The notes under the pieces are model-generated. The model was not told where the DNA came from. It was given only the letters and a program-made list of their open reading frames with translations, and searched no databases. Shown one piece after another: positions 62,394 to 64,000 of a DNA stretch of 64,000 nucleotides (the first letter of the stretch is position 1; each line of letters starts with the position of its first letter). The stretch spans positions 88,989-152,988 of the forward strand of contig NZ_WPZO01000010.1 in NCBI RefSeq assembly GCF_013031355.1. Reading direction: 5' to 3'. A program made the position numbers and the translations under genes. Source of the stretch: Ruegeria arenilitoris (GTDB lineage Bacteria; Pseudomonadota; Alphaproteobacteria; Rhodobacterales; Rhodobacteraceae).

Positions 62394-62891
62394 CTATGAG
62401 CGTCCGCTTTGAGACGGGCTCTGATCTTGTCGAGTTGAGGCTTCTTCGAGACGTGTTTTGAGACCGTCAATAACATTTTGCGCTGTCGCAATATCATCTG
62501 GCGACAGGCCTTCCGAGAGTTCATTCACCCATGGGATTTGCCTCGCAATCGCGGCTTCGTACAACTCCTGCCCCTTTCGAGTCATGACAACCAAGTGCGC
62601 CCGCTTGTGGTGTGGGTTCGGCTGAAACTCCACTATACCTTCTTTGCTCAGTTCATTGATGATCCGTTGTACGCCCTGCCGGTGAACGCCCATCGTCCGC
62701 GCATGCCAGGCAACGGATTCCGGCCGATCAGAATAAGCAATTGCGCCAAGGATCTGCCATCGGGCACTTGTTAGACCCAGTTCTGATACGAGCCGATCAC
62801 CGGCAAGCTGCAATCGACCGTTCAGCCGAAACACATCCAGTATCAACGCTGTCACGGCTTCTCCTGCTTCGGTTCTTCGTTCGTCCGGCAT
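62394..62891 (-). CDS. MarR-family transcriptional regulator
   Basis: This is a 165-residue winged-helix regulator: FRLNGRLQLAGDRLVSELGLTSARWQIL, then WHARTMGVHRQGVQRIINELSKEGIVEFQPNPHHKRAHLV. It diverges from the monooxygenase-fold gene at 62995. Palindromic TGACAA sites lie upstream of it. It likely represses itself and the divergent genes until a ligand binds. Confidence 0.93.
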   Translation of the reverse strand: MPDERRTEAGEAVTALILDVFRLNGRLQLAGDRLVSELGLTSARWQILGAIAYSDRPESVAWHARTMGVHRQGVQRIINELSKEGIVEFQPNPHHKRAHLVVMTRKGQELYEAAIARQIPWVNELSEGLSPDDIATAQNVIDGLKTRLEEASTRQDQSPSQSGRS

Positions 62892-62909
62892 GTCGGTTCC
62901 TCATTTTAT

Positions 62910-62925
62910 TTGACAACACATTGTC
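62910..62925. promoter_or_regulatory. MarR operator candidate
   Basis: TGACAA and TTGTCA form a perfect 6-bp inverted repeat with a 4-base spacer. Further TGACAACA and TGACA copies occur at 62950-62962. The site lies between the MarR gene and the divergent monooxygenase-fold gene and is the likely binding site of that MarR protein. Confidence 0.55.
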
Positions 62926-62994
62926 ATTGTGTTTGATGCTTCTTAAATATGACAACATGACACCAAATTGAAGTGACTTTCAAGGAGTACCGAA

Positions 62995-63363
62995 ATGGTG
63001 AGTTTCCAACCGCTCGACCCCGAGTTTCCCATTGAACGGCAATTGAGCATCGACGTTGGACCCGTCGTTCTCGTCAACCTCTTCACAGTCGATCCCGTTG
63101 ACCAGGTCGCCTTGGTTGAAGCCTGGAAGATCGATGCCCAATGGATGAAGAAGCAGCCGGGTTACATCAGCACTCAACTGCATAAAGCCGTTGGTGACGG
63201 CAGTATGTATATGAACTACGCGGTCTGGGAGTCTGTTGCGGACTTCCGCGCGGCGTTTTCAAACCCCGAGTTTCAGCAGCAGCTCAGCCATTATCCCTCA
63301 AGCGCTGTGACCGCCCCCCATCTGTTTGAGAAGGTTGCGGTGCCGAATTGCTGCACGGCCTGA
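62995..63363 (+). CDS. Antibiotic-biosynthesis-monooxygenase-fold protein
   Basis: This is a 122-residue protein of the ABM alpha/beta-barrel fold: VVLVNLFTVDPVDQVALVEAWKIDAQWMKKQPGYISTQLHKAV and YMNYAVWESVADFRAAFSNPEFQ. Such proteins oxidise or detoxify small aromatic or quinone compounds. It is divergent from the MarR gene and followed by a small membrane protein, so a small stress or detoxification operon is likely. Confidence 0.87.
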   Translation: MVSFQPLDPEFPIERQLSIDVGPVVLVNLFTVDPVDQVALVEAWKIDAQWMKKQPGYISTQLHKAVGDGSMYMNYAVWESVADFRAAFSNPEFQQQLSHYPSSAVTAPHLFEKVAVPNCCTA

Positions 63364-63400
63364 TGAGTTCCTTTCCAAGAGCCAATTTGAGTGAACCGCT

Positions 63401-63844
63401 ATGAAAACAAAGATTCACGCCATCGCAGGGGGCATAGGCTTTGTGATGATCCTCCTCTTCTGGACATCAACGGCCACCAGCGAACTCTTTGCGAGCCATG
63501 AAACAGTCGCAACCGTCAAAGCATTGATCCTGAAAGGCATGTTCATCCTCATCCCGGCAATGGCGATTGCTGGCGGATCGGGCATGGCAATGGGCCGGAA
63601 ACGCAAGGGTGCGCTTACGAAGGCCAAGAAAACCCGGATGCCTGTCATTGCGTTGAACGGCTTGCTGATCCTCGTACCGGCCGCTTGGTTTCTGGCTGGC
63701 AAAGCCGCTGCTGGCGAGTTCGACAGCACCTTTTACACAGTTCAGGTGATTGAGTTGATCGCCGGGGCGGCCAACCTCACGATGATGGGACTGAACATTC
63801 GTGATGGCTTGCGAATGACAGGCAAAATTCGGAGGCCGCGCTGA
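63401..63844 (+). CDS. Hypothetical membrane protein (147 aa)
   Basis: This is a 147-residue protein with four hydrophobic segments (AGGIGFVMILLFWTSTATSEL, ALILKGMFILIPAMAIAGGSG, VIALNGLLILVPAAWFLAG and a last at ~120-135). It is 37 bases after the ABM-fold gene and probably in the same MarR-controlled operon. No family name can be given. The remaining bases to 64000 hold only a GTCCG-type short inverted repeat. Confidence 0.65.
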   Translation: MKTKIHAIAGGIGFVMILLFWTSTATSELFASHETVATVKALILKGMFILIPAMAIAGGSGMAMGRKRKGALTKAKKTRMPVIALNGLLILVPAAWFLAGKAAAGEFDSTFYTVQVIELIAGAANLTMMGLNIRDGLRMTGKIRRPR

Positions 63845-64000
63845 AGATGTGGTTCCAACCCGAGCATTGGCAAAATGGCCGACATTCGAGCAAACGCCGC
63901 GAGTTGGCGCTTTGTCCGCACTCCGGACGTTGCTGTCGTCTGAGCTGGCTCATGTCCCACTGCAACCGTCAGATGACCGCTGTGAACCCATAGCGGACAA

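Noticed and set aside
1..64000. CRISPR arrays, tRNA and rRNA genes
   Set aside because: No regularly spaced repeats, no tRNA-like cloverleaf with a CCA-adjacent acceptor and no rRNA stretches were noticed by reading. A dedicated scan was not possible.

Overview
The window looks like part of the genome of a marine alphaproteobacterium of the Roseobacter group (Rhodobacteraceae). Supporting this are moderate-to-high GC content, a TRAP transporter, a psd-pssA-pmtA phospholipid operon, a LuxR-type solo regulator, a solitary RepC and a VirB/D4 cluster. The species cannot be named from the sequence. No tRNA, rRNA or CRISPR array was seen.

Region 1 (1-9090) is a catabolic locus with two divergent arms. 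The leftward arm encodes a small alpha/beta-barrel protein, an enamidase-like amidohydrolase, a TRAP solute-binding protein and a fused TRAP permease cut by the window edge. The rightward arm encodes a hydroxyacid dehydrogenase like 2-(hydroxymethyl)glutarate dehydrogenase, a DUF1185 protein, a two-domain flavin reductase and a succinate-semialdehyde dehydrogenase. Together they suggest uptake and ring-opening breakdown of an N-heterocycle or a related cyclic amide. The ring-attacking enzyme is not in the window.

Region 2 (9091-15200) is a patchwork: wrbA, a truncated pntA, a secreted SnoaL-like protein, a LysR regulator next to a luciferase-domain protein, a multiply frameshifted FMN reductase and a decayed IS30 element.

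Region 3 (15210-36802) is the most striking part. A complete-looking but rearranged type II secretion system (gspG and gspO leftward, gspK rightward, gspE leftward, then gspLMCDFHIJ rightward in overlapping frames) surrounds a 3103-residue secreted protein. That protein has a signal peptide, PKD/Ig-like domains, VCBS/FG-GAP repeats, YD/RHS repeats and a variable tip. Downstream lie a possible immunity gene, a displaced older RHS tail ending in an HNH (WHH-type) nuclease with a SUKH immunity gene, and a third fragment of RHS core. This reads as a T2SS-linked polymorphic toxin locus with a history of tip replacement.

Region 4 (36805-40223) holds a second IS30 remnant, psd-pssA-pmtA (phosphatidylethanolamine and phosphatidylcholine synthesis) and a LuxR-type regulator with an 88-residue C-terminal extension.

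Region 5 (40411-62266) looks like an integrated plasmid or conjugative element. It has a solitary RepC preceded by a 28-codon leader frame, a TrbM-like protein, two secreted nucleases, a VirB1-VirB11/VirD4 type IV secretion operon and RadC. VirB10 is encoded as two separate proteins, and a lipoprotein (VirB7-like) sits between virB4 and virB5. No relaxase is visible. A LysR/pirin/isochorismatase group is embedded in this stretch.

Region 6 (62394-64000) is a MarR regulator divergent from an antibiotic-biosynthesis-monooxygenase-fold protein and a small membrane protein.
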